Positions 16,439 through 24,637 of a DNA stretch of 64,000 nucleotides are shown piece after piece (position 1 is the first letter of the stretch; each line of letters opens with the position of its first letter). The stretch lies in contig NZ_WOFU01000008.1 of assembly GCF_016879755.1 (NCBI RefSeq), positions 1-64,000 on the forward strand, written 5' to 3'. The position numbers were made by a program, and so were the translations under genes. The DNA comes from Bacillus sp. B15-48. Its GTDB lineage: Bacteria > Bacillota > Bacilli > Bacillales > Cytobacillaceae. The notes beneath the pieces were generated by a model. It worked only from the letters and a program-made list of their open reading frames with translations, did no database searches and had not been told where the DNA came from.

Positions 16439-16472
16439 GAAGCCTCATCTGTTAGACAGGTGAGGCTTTTCT
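16439..16472 (+). terminator. Orphan terminator matching the regulator's
   Basis: GAAGCCTCATCTGT-TAG-ACAGGTGAGGCTTTTC. It is nearly the same hairpin as at 8301-8335, where it ends the sigma-54 regulator gene. No gene ends here now. Confidence 0.75.
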
Positions 16473-16660
16473 ATAAAAGTTCATTTATTAGGGATGTAAC
16501 GGGCTATAATCGTTGCATCCTTTTTATTATGCGTGAGATTATCGATCAAAAATGAATGGCTCAATAAGATGTTCACGCTTAAGTGAACAAAAATGAACAG
16601 TTTGTACGAGCAAAATTATACAGTAAAAATAAAAACCCTGCACTTTCAAGGGTTAAAAAG

Positions 16661-16678
16661 TTGGCATGATAGTTGCAT
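16661..16678 (+). promoter_or_regulatory. Sigma-54 promoter of acyl-CoA dehydrogenase / fix operon
   Basis: TTGGCATGATAGTTGCAT: TGGCAT, N5, TTGC, a near-perfect -24/-12 element, 46 bases before the ATG at 16724. Confidence 0.9.
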
Positions 16679-16723
16679 TTATATTAAGTGTAGAACAAAA
16701 GAACATTTTAGGAGGAAAGAATA

Positions 16724-17878
16724 ATGGATTTTAGCAGAACTGAAGAACAAGAACTGTTGATTGAAAGTGCAAGAGAATGGGTAGCGAGGTATCTTCCGGA
16801 AAATGTATTGAGACAAGCGTACGATGATCATGGTTTCCCAGATGAAGTATATAAATCGTATTTAGATGCAGGGTTCGGATTAATGGGTCTTCCTGAAGAA
16901 TTAGGTGGAACTGAAACCGATGTTCAAACTTTAGTAGCTCTTGTAGAAGAAACATGTAGAGCAGCTGGCGGATCCCTTCCATTCTTTCTTAACACACTTA
17001 CATTATGGGATATTGTTGAATTTGGTAGCCCAGAACAAGTGAAATTTGTAATGGATATCTATCAGGAAACTGGCAAATGTCCGATTTCAATTGCGATCTC
17101 CGAGCCAGGAGCCGGTTCTGATAATGGTTCAATGACTTCAACGATTAAGCGCTTAGGTAACGGAAAAGTAGTGATTAACGGTCAAAAAACATGGGTTACT
17201 AATGGTGAAATTAACCCTTACGTTCTAGTTATCGCAAAAGACGAAGATCCATCTCCAGAAAATAGAAGCATGTCGATGTTCCTTTTAGCTAAAGATACAC
17301 CAGGATTGAAAACAGCTCCATTATCAAAAATTGGTCAAACAAGCGTTCCTTTCTGTGAAATGTACTTTGACAATGTTGAAGTAGACGAAAGTGCTCAAGT
17401 TGGTGAAACAGGAAAAGGTTTCATTAACCTAATGAAAAACTTTGAATTAGAGCGTTTATTTGTTGCGGCTCACAGCTTAGGTTTAGCAAAAGCAGCGATG
17501 GAAGATGCAGCAGCTTATGCAGGTGAAAGAATTGCTTTCGGACAACCAATTGCTCGCTTCCAACAAATTCAAGAAATGCTTACTGATATGGAAATTAAAA
17601 TCCAGAACATGAGCAATCTATTATATAGTGCAGCTTGGAAGATGGATAATAACATGTCGGTACGTCTTGATAGCGCTCTCGTTAAACGCTATGTATGTAA
17701 AACATCTACTGAAGTTGCTTCAGATGCAATGCAAATCTTTGGCGGTCTTGGTTATACAACAGATTCAAGAACGAGCAGATTATGGTTGGATTGCCGTGGA
17801 AACCAATATGCCGGTGGTACAGATCAAATTATGGTTCATATTGCTGGTCGTCAAATTGTTAAAAAATACGCAAAATAA
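16724..17878 (+). CDS. Acyl-CoA dehydrogenase, CaiA-like (crotonobetainyl-CoA reductase type)
   Basis: The 384-residue flavoprotein follows E. coli CaiA along its whole length: MDFSRTEEQELL start, AISEPGAGSDNGSM (FAD/acyl block), VINGQKTWVTNGE, FELERLFVAAHSLGLAKAA, RIAFGQPIARFQQIQE and MQIFGGLGYTTDSRTSRLWLDCR near the end. CaiA-type enzymes reduce an enoyl-CoA with electrons from a Fix/ETF complex. The gene sits behind a sigma-54 promoter and just before fixA, which supports that partner. AGGAGG precedes the ATG. A dead copy of its first 140 bases is at 6455. The true acyl substrate is unknown. Confidence 0.9.
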   Translation: MDFSRTEEQELLIESAREWVARYLPENVLRQAYDDHGFPDEVYKSYLDAGFGLMGLPEELGGTETDVQTLVALVEETCRAAGGSLPFFLNTLTLWDIVEFGSPEQVKFVMDIYQETGKCPISIAISEPGAGSDNGSMTSTIKRLGNGKVVINGQKTWVTNGEINPYVLVIAKDEDPSPENRSMSMFLLAKDTPGLKTAPLSKIGQTSVPFCEMYFDNVEVDESAQVGETGKGFINLMKNFELERLFVAAHSLGLAKAAMEDAAAYAGERIAFGQPIARFQQIQEMLTDMEIKIQNMSNLLYSAAWKMDNNMSVRLDSALVKRYVCKTSTEVASDAMQIFGGLGYTTDSRTSRLWLDCRGNQYAGGTDQIMVHIAGRQIVKKYAK

Positions 17879-17954
17879 TTTCATTGATATTCAAAGGATT
17901 ACAGCCCTTTAAACAATTTATCATTTATTAATAGAAAGTTTGATGTTTTTAACT

Positions 17955-17987
17955 AGGCACTAAATAGAATCATCCTATATAGTGCCT
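17955..17987. other. Hairpin between acyl-CoA dehydrogenase and fixA
   Basis: AGGCACTA / TAGTGCCT with a 17-base loop and no T tail. It is one of several intercistronic hairpins in this island. Confidence 0.5.
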
Positions 17988-18067
17988 CGTCTAAGACTAA
18001 AGTTTTATCAATGACGAGAGTAAATGATTTAAAAATATAGATATACTACTAATTTTGAGGTGAAATC

Positions 18068-18838
18068 ATGAATATTGTTACATGTTTTAAAGTCGTTCCA
18101 GAGGAACAAGACATTACGATTCAGTCTAATGGGGATATTTCTTTCGATAAAGCGAAGCTAACTGTTAGTAATTATGATTTGAATAGTATTGAGGCAGGTG
18201 TCCAGCTTGTAGAAGCGAATGGTGGGAGTTTGACAGCATTAAGTGCTGGTACTACTAAAATTAATGATTCTAAATTAAAGAAAAATGTGTTATCACGTGG
18301 ACCAGAAAGCTTATACCTTGTCGCAGATGACAGTTTAGACAATATGGATACCCACCAAACAGCTCAAGTCTTAAAAGCAGGCATTGAGAAAATTGGTAGC
18401 TATGATCTCATTCTTTGTGGAGAAGGTTCTGCCGATTTATATGCACAACAGGTAGGCGCTCAACTCGGACAACTTCTTAATGTCCCAACGATTAATAGCA
18501 TAAGCAACATTTCAGTAGTTGACGGGAAAGTGACAGTAGAGCGTACGTTAGAAGATGAAGTAGAAACATTGGAAGTTCCATTGCCAGCTGTGATTTCTGT
18601 TACAGCAGATATTAATATGCCACGAATTCCAAGTATGAAACAAATTTTAGGAGCAGGGAAAAAACCTTCAACGGTTTTGACTGCAGAAGATGTAAGCTCG
18701 GCTAAACTTGAAAACTCTATTGAAGTTCTTGAAACGAAAGCTCCAGAACAAGTAGAGCGGAAACAAGATATTATTGAAGGTGACTCAGACGACGCTATTA
18801 AACAGTTTGTTGAAAAAATTGCTGTAGAATTAAAATAG
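18068..18838 (+). CDS. fixA: FixA, electron transfer flavoprotein beta-type subunit
   Basis: At 256 residues this has exactly the length of E. coli FixA and follows it closely: NIVTCFKVVPEEQDI, KLTVSNYDLNSIEAGVQL, ILCGEGSADLYAQQVGAQLG and INMPRIPSMKQILGAGKKPS. FixA and FixB form an ETF-like heterodimer holding FAD and AMP or a second FAD. In cai-fix systems it carries electrons to the CaiA-type dehydrogenase. GAGGTGAAATC precedes the ATG. fixB starts 14 bases after its stop. Confidence 0.95.
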   Translation: MNIVTCFKVVPEEQDITIQSNGDISFDKAKLTVSNYDLNSIEAGVQLVEANGGSLTALSAGTTKINDSKLKKNVLSRGPESLYLVADDSLDNMDTHQTAQVLKAGIEKIGSYDLILCGEGSADLYAQQVGAQLGQLLNVPTINSISNISVVDGKVTVERTLEDEVETLEVPLPAVISVTADINMPRIPSMKQILGAGKKPSTVLTAEDVSSAKLENSIEVLETKAPEQVERKQDIIEGDSDDAIKQFVEKIAVELK

Positions 18839-18852
18839 GTGGGTGAAAAATA

Positions 18853-19758
18853 ATGAAAATATTAGTATTTGCTGAGAAAACTAGTACTCTTATTGAATTA
18901 AGTAATGGAGCTCGTCAATTAGGCGATTGTGTAGAAGCCGTTGTGATTGGTGAGGTAGATCCAAGTTTCGCTGATAAAGTTTGGAGCATCCCTGCTCAAG
19001 CGGATGCAATGCTTGAAGATTATACTGAAACAATCGCTTCTCTTGTTGAGAAAGAAAAGCCAAATTTCTTATTAGTAGAGCCTACAAAGAGATGTAAGTT
19101 AATTGTAGGACGTTTGGCAGCGATGTTGGGTGCTAGTGTAATTACAGATGTCTCCGAATTAACGAAAGACGGAGAAGCTAAGCGTATGGTCTATGGTGGA
19201 TCAGCCGTGCGTAAAGAAAAAGCAGCTACTGCTACAGCGATTGTTACAGTGGGTGCTGGCGTATTTGAAGAATCAGAAGCTGTAAAAGGTACTGGAGAAG
19301 TAGAAACAGTTGATTTCGTAGAACCTGCGTTCAAATTTAAAGTGATTGGGAAAGAACAAAAACCAAAAGCAAGCGTCGATTTGACGAAAGCAAAACGAAT
19401 CGTTGGTGTTGGGCGCGGAATTGCTAAGGAAGAAGACTTGAAAATGATTCAAGATTTTGCAGCAGCTATTGGCGCGGAAGTAGGCTGTACTAGACCGATT
19501 GCTGACGCAGAAAAATGGATGCCGCATGAGACATATATCGGGGTAACTGGTTTAATGCTGTCACCTGATGTCTATATTGCTTTTGGAGTATCAGGTCAAA
19601 CTCAGCATGTCGTTGGTATTAATCAATCTAAAACGGTTATCGCTATTAATAAAGACAAAAATGCACCAATTTTTAAATATGCAGATTATGGTCTCGTTGG
19701 CGATCTTTATAAAGTGGCTCCTGCCTTATCAGAACATTTTAAAAAAGTATTAGTTTAA
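18853..19758 (+). CDS. fixB: FixB, electron transfer flavoprotein alpha-type subunit
   Basis: The 301-residue protein has the ETF-alpha layout: an N-terminal domain with LVFAEKTSTLIELSNGARQL and LLVEPTKRCKLIVGRLAAMLGAS, then the C-terminal FAD domain with IVGVGRGIA, GAEVGCTRPIADAEKWMP and the signature IAFGVSGQTQHVVGI...VIAINKDKNAPIFKYADYGLVGD. It pairs with FixA. GGTGGGTGAA lies before the ATG. A strong hairpin follows, separating fixAB from fixCX. Confidence 0.95.
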   Translation: MKILVFAEKTSTLIELSNGARQLGDCVEAVVIGEVDPSFADKVWSIPAQADAMLEDYTETIASLVEKEKPNFLLVEPTKRCKLIVGRLAAMLGASVITDVSELTKDGEAKRMVYGGSAVRKEKAATATAIVTVGAGVFEESEAVKGTGEVETVDFVEPAFKFKVIGKEQKPKASVDLTKAKRIVGVGRGIAKEEDLKMIQDFAAAIGAEVGCTRPIADAEKWMPHETYIGVTGLMLSPDVYIAFGVSGQTQHVVGINQSKTVIAINKDKNAPIFKYADYGLVGDLYKVAPALSEHFKKVLV

Positions 19759-19834
19759 CAGTTTAATACATTATCCATATAACAGGTTGCTACTTTATAA
19801 ATTGACACTTTAACAACTACACGACAGTGAAAAA

Positions 19835-19866
19835 AAGCGGAAAAACTCTATCTGGTTTTTCCGCTT
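19835..19866 (+). terminator. Hairpin between fixB and fixC (partial terminator?)
   Basis: AAGCGGAAAAAC-TCTATCTG-GTTTTTCCGCTT, then CTTA. The stem is perfect but the tail is short, so read-through is likely. It may set different levels of FixAB and FixCX. Confidence 0.65.
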
Positions 19867-19899
19867 CTTACTAATGAAGAGACCGAAAGGATGTTAAAA

Positions 19900-21192
19900 A
19901 TGTCGGAGGAAAAATTTGATGCCATCGTCGTTGGTGGTGGAATTGCTGGTACGGTTTCCGCCTATTTATTAGCAAAAGAAGGATTGGAAGTATTATTAAT
20001 TGAACGGGGTAATTATTCAGGTAGTAAAAATATGACTGGTGGGCGGATTTATAGTCATAGCCTGGAAAAAATTATGCCAAACTTTGCGGATGAAGCCCCA
20101 ATTGAACGGAAAATCACCCGTGAAAAGATTAGTTTAATGACGGAAGAAAGTAATTTTACGATTGATTTTTATTCTGAAATGCTGGGTGTTCAAGGCAGTG
20201 ATTCTTATTCAGTGCTACGTGGACCATTTGATCAATGGTTGGCGGAAAAAGCTGAAGATGCAGGTGTTAGCATCATTAATGGTATTCGTATTGATGATCT
20301 CATTATGCGTGATGGGAAAGTGTGTGGAGTTGTAGCCGGTGAAGATGAATTAGAAGCAGATGTAACGATTTTAGCAGATGGCGTGAACTCTCTGTTAGCA
20401 CAAAAGTTAGGGTTCCGTGGCGAATTAAAAGCAAATGAAGTAGCTGTCGGGGCAAAAGAAGTCATTGAATTACCTGAAAGTGTAATTGAAGATCGGTTCC
20501 AGTGTAATGGAAATGAAGGGGCGGCTTGGTTGTTTGCGGGAACGCCTTCTGGCGGCCGTGTTGGTGGTGGATTTATTTATACAAATAAATCGAGCGTTTC
20601 ACTTGGTGTCGTTAGTACATTAAGTGAACTTGTTAAAGGAGATGTCTCCGTTCCCCAAATGGTAGAAAACTTTAGAAACCACCCAGCTATTCAGCCACTT
20701 ATTAAAGGCGGGAAATTGATTGAGTATTCAGGACATTTAGTGCCAGAGGCAGGTATTTCGATGGTGCCGAAAATTATCGGTGATGGTGTGTTAGTCGTCG
20801 GAGACGCGGCTGGTTTTTGTATCAATCTAGGGTATGCCGTTCGCGGGATGGACTTTGCGGTGGCATCGGCAGAATGTGCTGCGAATGCTGTATTAAAAGC
20901 GAGGGAAACCAATGATTTTAGCGAACAGTCCCTCAATTCATATCAAGACTTTTTGGATGCAAGCTTTGTGATGAAGGATTTGAGACATTATAAAAAATTC
21001 CCTCATTTCTTAGAGGAAACGCCGAGAATCTTTGATGGATATCCTCGTCTAGCTGCAGATATGATGGCACAGATGTTTGTTATGAATGGAGAGCCTGCTC
21101 AGCCATTAATGAAAAATATGATGAAACAAGTGAAGAAGGTTGGCGTCATGAACATCGCGAAAGATGCATTGAAAGGAGTCCGTTCACTATGA
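19900..21192 (+). CDS. fixC: FixC, ETF:quinone oxidoreductase-like flavoprotein
   Basis: The product starts with a Rossmann FAD motif (DAIVVGGGIAGTVSAYLLAKEG) and has the FixC/ETF-QO blocks SGSKNMTGGRIY, LRGPFDQWLAEKAEDAG, VTILADGVNSLLAQKLG and LVVGDAAGFCINLGYAVRGMDFA. FixC with FixX passes electrons between FixAB and quinone or ferredoxin; homologous complexes bifurcate electrons. AAAGG lies 9 bases before the ATG at 19900; the ATG at 19891 has no room for a ribosome site. The stop overlaps the start of fixX by 4 bases. Confidence 0.94.
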   Translation: MSEEKFDAIVVGGGIAGTVSAYLLAKEGLEVLLIERGNYSGSKNMTGGRIYSHSLEKIMPNFADEAPIERKITREKISLMTEESNFTIDFYSEMLGVQGSDSYSVLRGPFDQWLAEKAEDAGVSIINGIRIDDLIMRDGKVCGVVAGEDELEADVTILADGVNSLLAQKLGFRGELKANEVAVGAKEVIELPESVIEDRFQCNGNEGAAWLFAGTPSGGRVGGGFIYTNKSSVSLGVVSTLSELVKGDVSVPQMVENFRNHPAIQPLIKGGKLIEYSGHLVPEAGISMVPKIIGDGVLVVGDAAGFCINLGYAVRGMDFAVASAECAANAVLKARETNDFSEQSLNSYQDFLDASFVMKDLRHYKKFPHFLEETPRIFDGYPRLAADMMAQMFVMNGEPAQPLMKNMMKQVKKVGVMNIAKDALKGVRSL

Positions 21193-21476
21193 GCACAGTT
21201 AATGTCGATGAAAAACTTGGTGTAAATAAATTTCACGTAGATGAAGAAAATGCTCATATTGTTTTAAAGTCAGGAGAAATTGATCGAAAAGAATTCCGTA
21301 AGCTTGAGCTTGCCTGTCCTGTCGGATTATATAAAGTGGATGAAAAAGGCGATTTACACTTTGATTATGCTGGTTGTGTAGAATGTGGAACTTGTCGTGT
21401 ACTATGTGGATCAACGATTCTGGAAAAATGGGAATATCCAATTGGAACAATGGGAATAGAGTTTCGCTGCGGATAA
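21189..21476 (+). CDS. fixX: FixX, ferredoxin-like partner of FixC
   Basis: At 95 residues this is the same size as E. coli FixX. It has ACPVGLYKVDEKGDLHFDYAGCVECGTCRVLC with the Cys set for a [4Fe-4S] cluster, and ends in the ILEKWEYPIGTMGIEFRCG block typical of FixX. The ATG overlaps the fixC stop (ATGA), so translation is coupled. It completes FixABCX. Confidence 0.95.
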   Translation: MSTVNVDEKLGVNKFHVDEENAHIVLKSGEIDRKEFRKLELACPVGLYKVDEKGDLHFDYAGCVECGTCRVLCGSTILEKWEYPIGTMGIEFRCG

Positions 21477-21501
21477 CCCATAAATAATTGGGGTGACGAT
21501 G

Positions 21502-23061
21502 ATGTACACAGAAGGATCATTTCGTAATCTTATTGATTATTGGGGTGAACATGCACCTGAAAGAGAAGCTATTTTTGATGGCCACCAAAGAATAACTTAT
21601 GGGAAGCTTAAAAATGAAGTTCAACAGCTCGCTTCTGCTCTAGCCTCGTTAAATATTAAAAAAAATGATAAGGTAATTATCTTACTTCCAAATTGGTATG
21701 AATTTATTGCTCTTTATATGGCTATTGCCAAAATAGGAGCCATAGCAGTTCCATGCAATTGTGCTTTGAAAGGGAAAGAATTAGAGCAACGCCTTCATCT
21801 TATCGATCCTAAAGCAGTCTTTGTTTCAAGCTCGTCTCAATTGTCCTGGCTAAGCGAAAACTATGATATTCCTTTTATTATTACAACTCGTTTTAAAGAA
21901 GATGGGTATTATTCTTATTTAGATTTGCTTAATTTAGAGAAACTGTTGGAAATTGATGAGGATGCTAAGTTTAATCAAGTAGAAATCAACCCTAAAGAAG
22001 ATTTATATGCGATTCTGTTTACATCAGGCTCAACAGGTAATCCAAAAGGTGTTCAACTGACATCACATAACCTTTTTCATTCTGCAAAAAATACTGGATA
22101 CAGGATAAATTGTTCAAGTCAAGATACAGTACTCGTCCCAATACCATGTGGTCATACCTTTGGTTTGTTGGCAGGGGTATTAATGCCACTGTTCTTTGGT
22201 GCAAAGATTGTTTTAATGGAGAAACATCGCCCTATAGAGGCTCTAGATTTAATTGAGCAGGAAAAAGTAACCGTTCATTTAGGCGTCCCTACTATGTTCA
22301 TTCGTGAACTTGAAGATTTACGGAATTATAAAAAGGATATTACCTCTCTTCGGATAGGGATTGTTGCAGGAGCGGCCTGTCCTGAAAACATTATGAGACA
22401 GATTTGCTCAGAGTTAAACATTGAAGTTATGAATCTTTATGGCTCTACAGAAGCAATGTGTATTTCAATGACTAGTTTAAGTGATACAATTGCTCGTCGC
22501 TTACAAACAACTGGCCGAACCTTCGAAGGTATAGAGGTGAAAATACTAAATGGTGAAAATCCATCTGTCAATCCTGGATTAGTGGGCGAATTGCTTGTAA
22601 AAGGTGAAGGGTTAATGAAGGGTTACTATCAAATGCCTAAAGAAACAGCAGAAGCAATTGACGAAGATGGCTGGTTTCATACAGGTGACTTGGTAATCAT
22701 TGATTCATTAGGTTACATCAAAATTGTGGGGAGAAAAAAGGACCTGATTATCCGAGGTGGAAATAATATTGTCCCTGCAGAAGTGGAAAATGTCTATTTC
22801 GCTCATCCTTCAGTTTTAGACGTCTCTGTTTTTGGAATTTCCGATAACATATTAGGTGAACAGACTTGTGCGTGCATAATCTTAAAGAATAATTGTACAG
22901 AAACAGAAGGTACGTTAAAAGAATACGCTATTGGAAAAATAGCTAAATATAAAATTCCCGATCATATCGTTTTTCTGCAGGAGATGCCAAGGCTAGCGAA
23001 CGGGAAAATTAATAAAAAGTTTTTGATAGAGTATACTATAAACTCTTTAAACCGTGTATGA
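21502..23061 (+). CDS. Acyl-CoA ligase, CaiC-like (AMP-forming)
   Basis: The protein has the ANL-superfamily motifs: FTSGSTGNPKGVQLTSHN (phosphate loop), LYGSTEAMCI (A5), DGWFHTGDLVIIDSLGYIKIVGRKKDLIIRGG (A7-A8 hinge) and the C-terminal Lys in LANGKINKKF. It would make acyl-AMP and then acyl-CoA from a carboxylic acid, ATP and CoA. In E. coli, CaiC primes the carnitine cycle that CaiB then keeps going, and the same logic fits here. GGGGTG lies before two in-frame ATGs (21499, 21502). It is the last gene before a strong terminator. Confidence 0.88.
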   Translation: MYTEGSFRNLIDYWGEHAPEREAIFDGHQRITYGKLKNEVQQLASALASLNIKKNDKVIILLPNWYEFIALYMAIAKIGAIAVPCNCALKGKELEQRLHLIDPKAVFVSSSSQLSWLSENYDIPFIITTRFKEDGYYSYLDLLNLEKLLEIDEDAKFNQVEINPKEDLYAILFTSGSTGNPKGVQLTSHNLFHSAKNTGYRINCSSQDTVLVPIPCGHTFGLLAGVLMPLFFGAKIVLMEKHRPIEALDLIEQEKVTVHLGVPTMFIRELEDLRNYKKDITSLRIGIVAGAACPENIMRQICSELNIEVMNLYGSTEAMCISMTSLSDTIARRLQTTGRTFEGIEVKILNGENPSVNPGLVGELLVKGEGLMKGYYQMPKETAEAIDEDGWFHTGDLVIIDSLGYIKIVGRKKDLIIRGGNNIVPAEVENVYFAHPSVLDVSVFGISDNILGEQTCACIILKNNCTETEGTLKEYAIGKIAKYKIPDHIVFLQEMPRLANGKINKKFLIEYTINSLNRV

Positions 23062-23100
23062 AAAAACAATTTTCGATAATGAATAACACATAGTTTCTAG

Positions 23101-23145
23101 AAGCTCGCAATCGTTGATATGTCAATGATTGCGAGCTTTTTTTAA
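23101..23145 (+). terminator. Terminator of the fix/CaiC operon
   Basis: AAGCTCGCAATC / GATTGCGAGCTT stem followed by T7. Confidence 0.92.
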
Positions 23146-23186
23146 TCGTTTGTTATATTATACAATACCTCGAATTTGAGTTAAAA

Positions 23187-23226
23187 AAACCTAATAACTT
23201 CGTATTTTTAGCGAAGAATTAGGCTT
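23187..23226 (-). terminator. Terminator of minus-strand lipoprotein gene
   Basis: Read on the minus strand, CCTAATTCTTCGC / CGAAGTTATTAGG is followed by T7. Confidence 0.7.
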
Positions 23227-23311
23227 ATGATCTCCCACAATCGCGCCCTTAAAAGGAAAAAGAGCGCTGATCATTATTCAAGGATTGCGCCCGATAATTC
23301 AATAAGTTTTG
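23227..23311. repeat. Short dispersed repeat with GCGCCCTTAA-type core
   Basis: GCGCCCTTAAAAGGAA and GATTGCGCCC recall GCGCCCTTTAATGGAA at 25652. Both lie just outside genes. They are probably members of a short Bacillaceae intergenic repeat. Confidence 0.35.
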
Positions 23312-23698
23312 TTATTTAGGAGTAACTTTCAAGTCTTCCCCTATAACTTTAGTTGCTTCATAGATCACACCTTTATCATAAGATTTAATATCAAAATAGC
23401 CATTATAATAATCCCATACATCTGAATGATTTGAGGATTGAGCAATACTTTCTAATATTTTATTAAACAAAATATTAGCTTCTTCTTCTGTCAGATGCTC
23501 TTTAACCATTAACCTAAACTTAATATCACTTTCCCCATCAAATGAAGATGCAGTTGTTTCTACTACGTCTAATTCTCTAAGGTCTTCCTCTATTTGCCCC
23601 AAAACTTCACTCATATTAATATCTGCTTGTTGATTACAAGCAACTGTCAGAAACAACAAAGCAAATAAAAAGTTAAATAACAATAATTTTCTTTTCAT
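23312..23698 (-). CDS. Small lipoprotein, unknown function
   Basis: MKRKLLLFNFLFALLFLTVAC is a classic lipoprotein signal with the lipobox LTVAC, so the mature protein begins at Cys21 and is anchored to the outer face of the membrane. The rest (about 107 residues) is acidic, with a stretch HLTEEEANILFNKILESIAQS and a C-terminal YFDIKSYDKGVIYEATKVIG. I do not recognise a family. It has its own terminator and seems to be a single-gene unit. Confidence 0.7.
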   Translation of the reverse strand: MKRKLLLFNFLFALLFLTVACNQQADINMSEVLGQIEEDLRELDVVETTASSFDGESDIKFRLMVKEHLTEEEANILFNKILESIAQSSNHSDVWDYYNGYFDIKSYDKGVIYEATKVIGEDLKVTPK

Positions 23699-23858
23699 AA
23701 AACTCCACCCATTTTCGAACTTCTTTACTTTATTTTACCATAAAATTCAAATGTTCTTATTCATTAGCGTTACTAAAGAATATGGTCCTAAACCAAAATA
23801 AGCGTGTCCCTTATTTGAGAGATACGCTTCAACTATTGCTATGGAATTCATATTTTAT

Positions 23859-24239
23859 TTAATGGTTTTGAACTAATTCTAACTTCTCTAAATCAATGAT
23901 GAATTTTCCATTCATTAAGATATCAAGTCCTATGAGACCATTGATGCCCCAATCATCCAAATTCCCAAAATCTAGCTTCATTTCTGATGTTTCATGTGTA
24001 CCAAACTTAATAAAATCAACTGGTTTTCGGAAGGAATACTCCTCACCGCCAATTCCGTACGCACTGACTAAAGGATCTCCATTTTCAAAGTATACACCTA
24101 TGTCCTCAACAATGTCGGATGATGTTAGAGTATGAGCTGCGCCAGTATCAATAACAAGCTTATCTATTATTTTCGTTTTTCCTTTATAGGAAATCATCAT
24201 TTCCACTTCGAGTAAACGATTCACTAATTCTAACTTCAT
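23859..24239 (-). CDS. Retropepsin-like aspartic protease fold protein
   Basis: The 126-residue product has LVIDTGAAHTLTSSDIVEDIG, the DTGA active-site motif of pepsin/retropepsin-type aspartic proteases, followed by YGIGGEEYSF (flap region) and GLIGLDILMNGKFIIDLEKLEL, the second hydrophobic-Gly block. Its size is that of one retropepsin lobe, so it would need to form a dimer. Its start overlaps the stop of the next upstream gene by 4 bases (ATGA), so the two are coupled. The substrate is unknown. Confidence 0.72.
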   Translation of the reverse strand: MKLELVNRLLEVEMMISYKGKTKIIDKLVIDTGAAHTLTSSDIVEDIGVYFENGDPLVSAYGIGGEEYSFRKPVDFIKFGTHETSEMKLDFGNLDDWGINGLIGLDILMNGKFIIDLEKLELVQNH

Positions 24240-24484
24240 AATCTCATACCTCTTAAGCCTGTTGGAGTTCTCATTTCAATAACAATTTTATCGGAACCTG
24301 TATGATAAACAATGGTATTCCCTTTTGATTTAAGCAACTCTTTTGTAGCCAATTTAGAATCCTCAATGGCATTAATTAATGCTACATCTGTTACAATTTT
24401 TCTATCATCTTCTAAGTAATAATCAAGGATATTAAGTTTTACATATTGATCTGGGTATAATTTACGAACCTCTTCCCATTTCAT
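24236..24484 (-). CDS. Small protein coupled to retropepsin-like gene
   Basis: 82 residues: MKWEEVRKLYPDQYVKLNILDYYLEDDRKIVTDVALINAIED, then ELLKSKGNTIVYHTGSDKIVIEM. It looks like a small alpha/beta protein with no membrane segment. It precedes and overlaps the retropepsin-like gene, as seen in paired genes of many Firmicutes. The pairing suggests that it is the partner or target of the protease-like protein, but this is inference. Confidence 0.65.
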   Translation of the reverse strand: MKWEEVRKLYPDQYVKLNILDYYLEDDRKIVTDVALINAIEDSKLATKELLKSKGNTIVYHTGSDKIVIEMRTPTGLRGMRL

Positions 24485-24637
24485 AGTTTATCACTCCTTG
24501 TTTTGCTTCCTGTCATCACCATAACATATTCCTATGACAACTTAAATAAATACCTCTGTTAGTGAAACAGAAATCCCGTTTTTAGCAGATATAACTTTAA
24601 TTTGTGAATCACCATTTTGATTTTAATTAAAATCATT

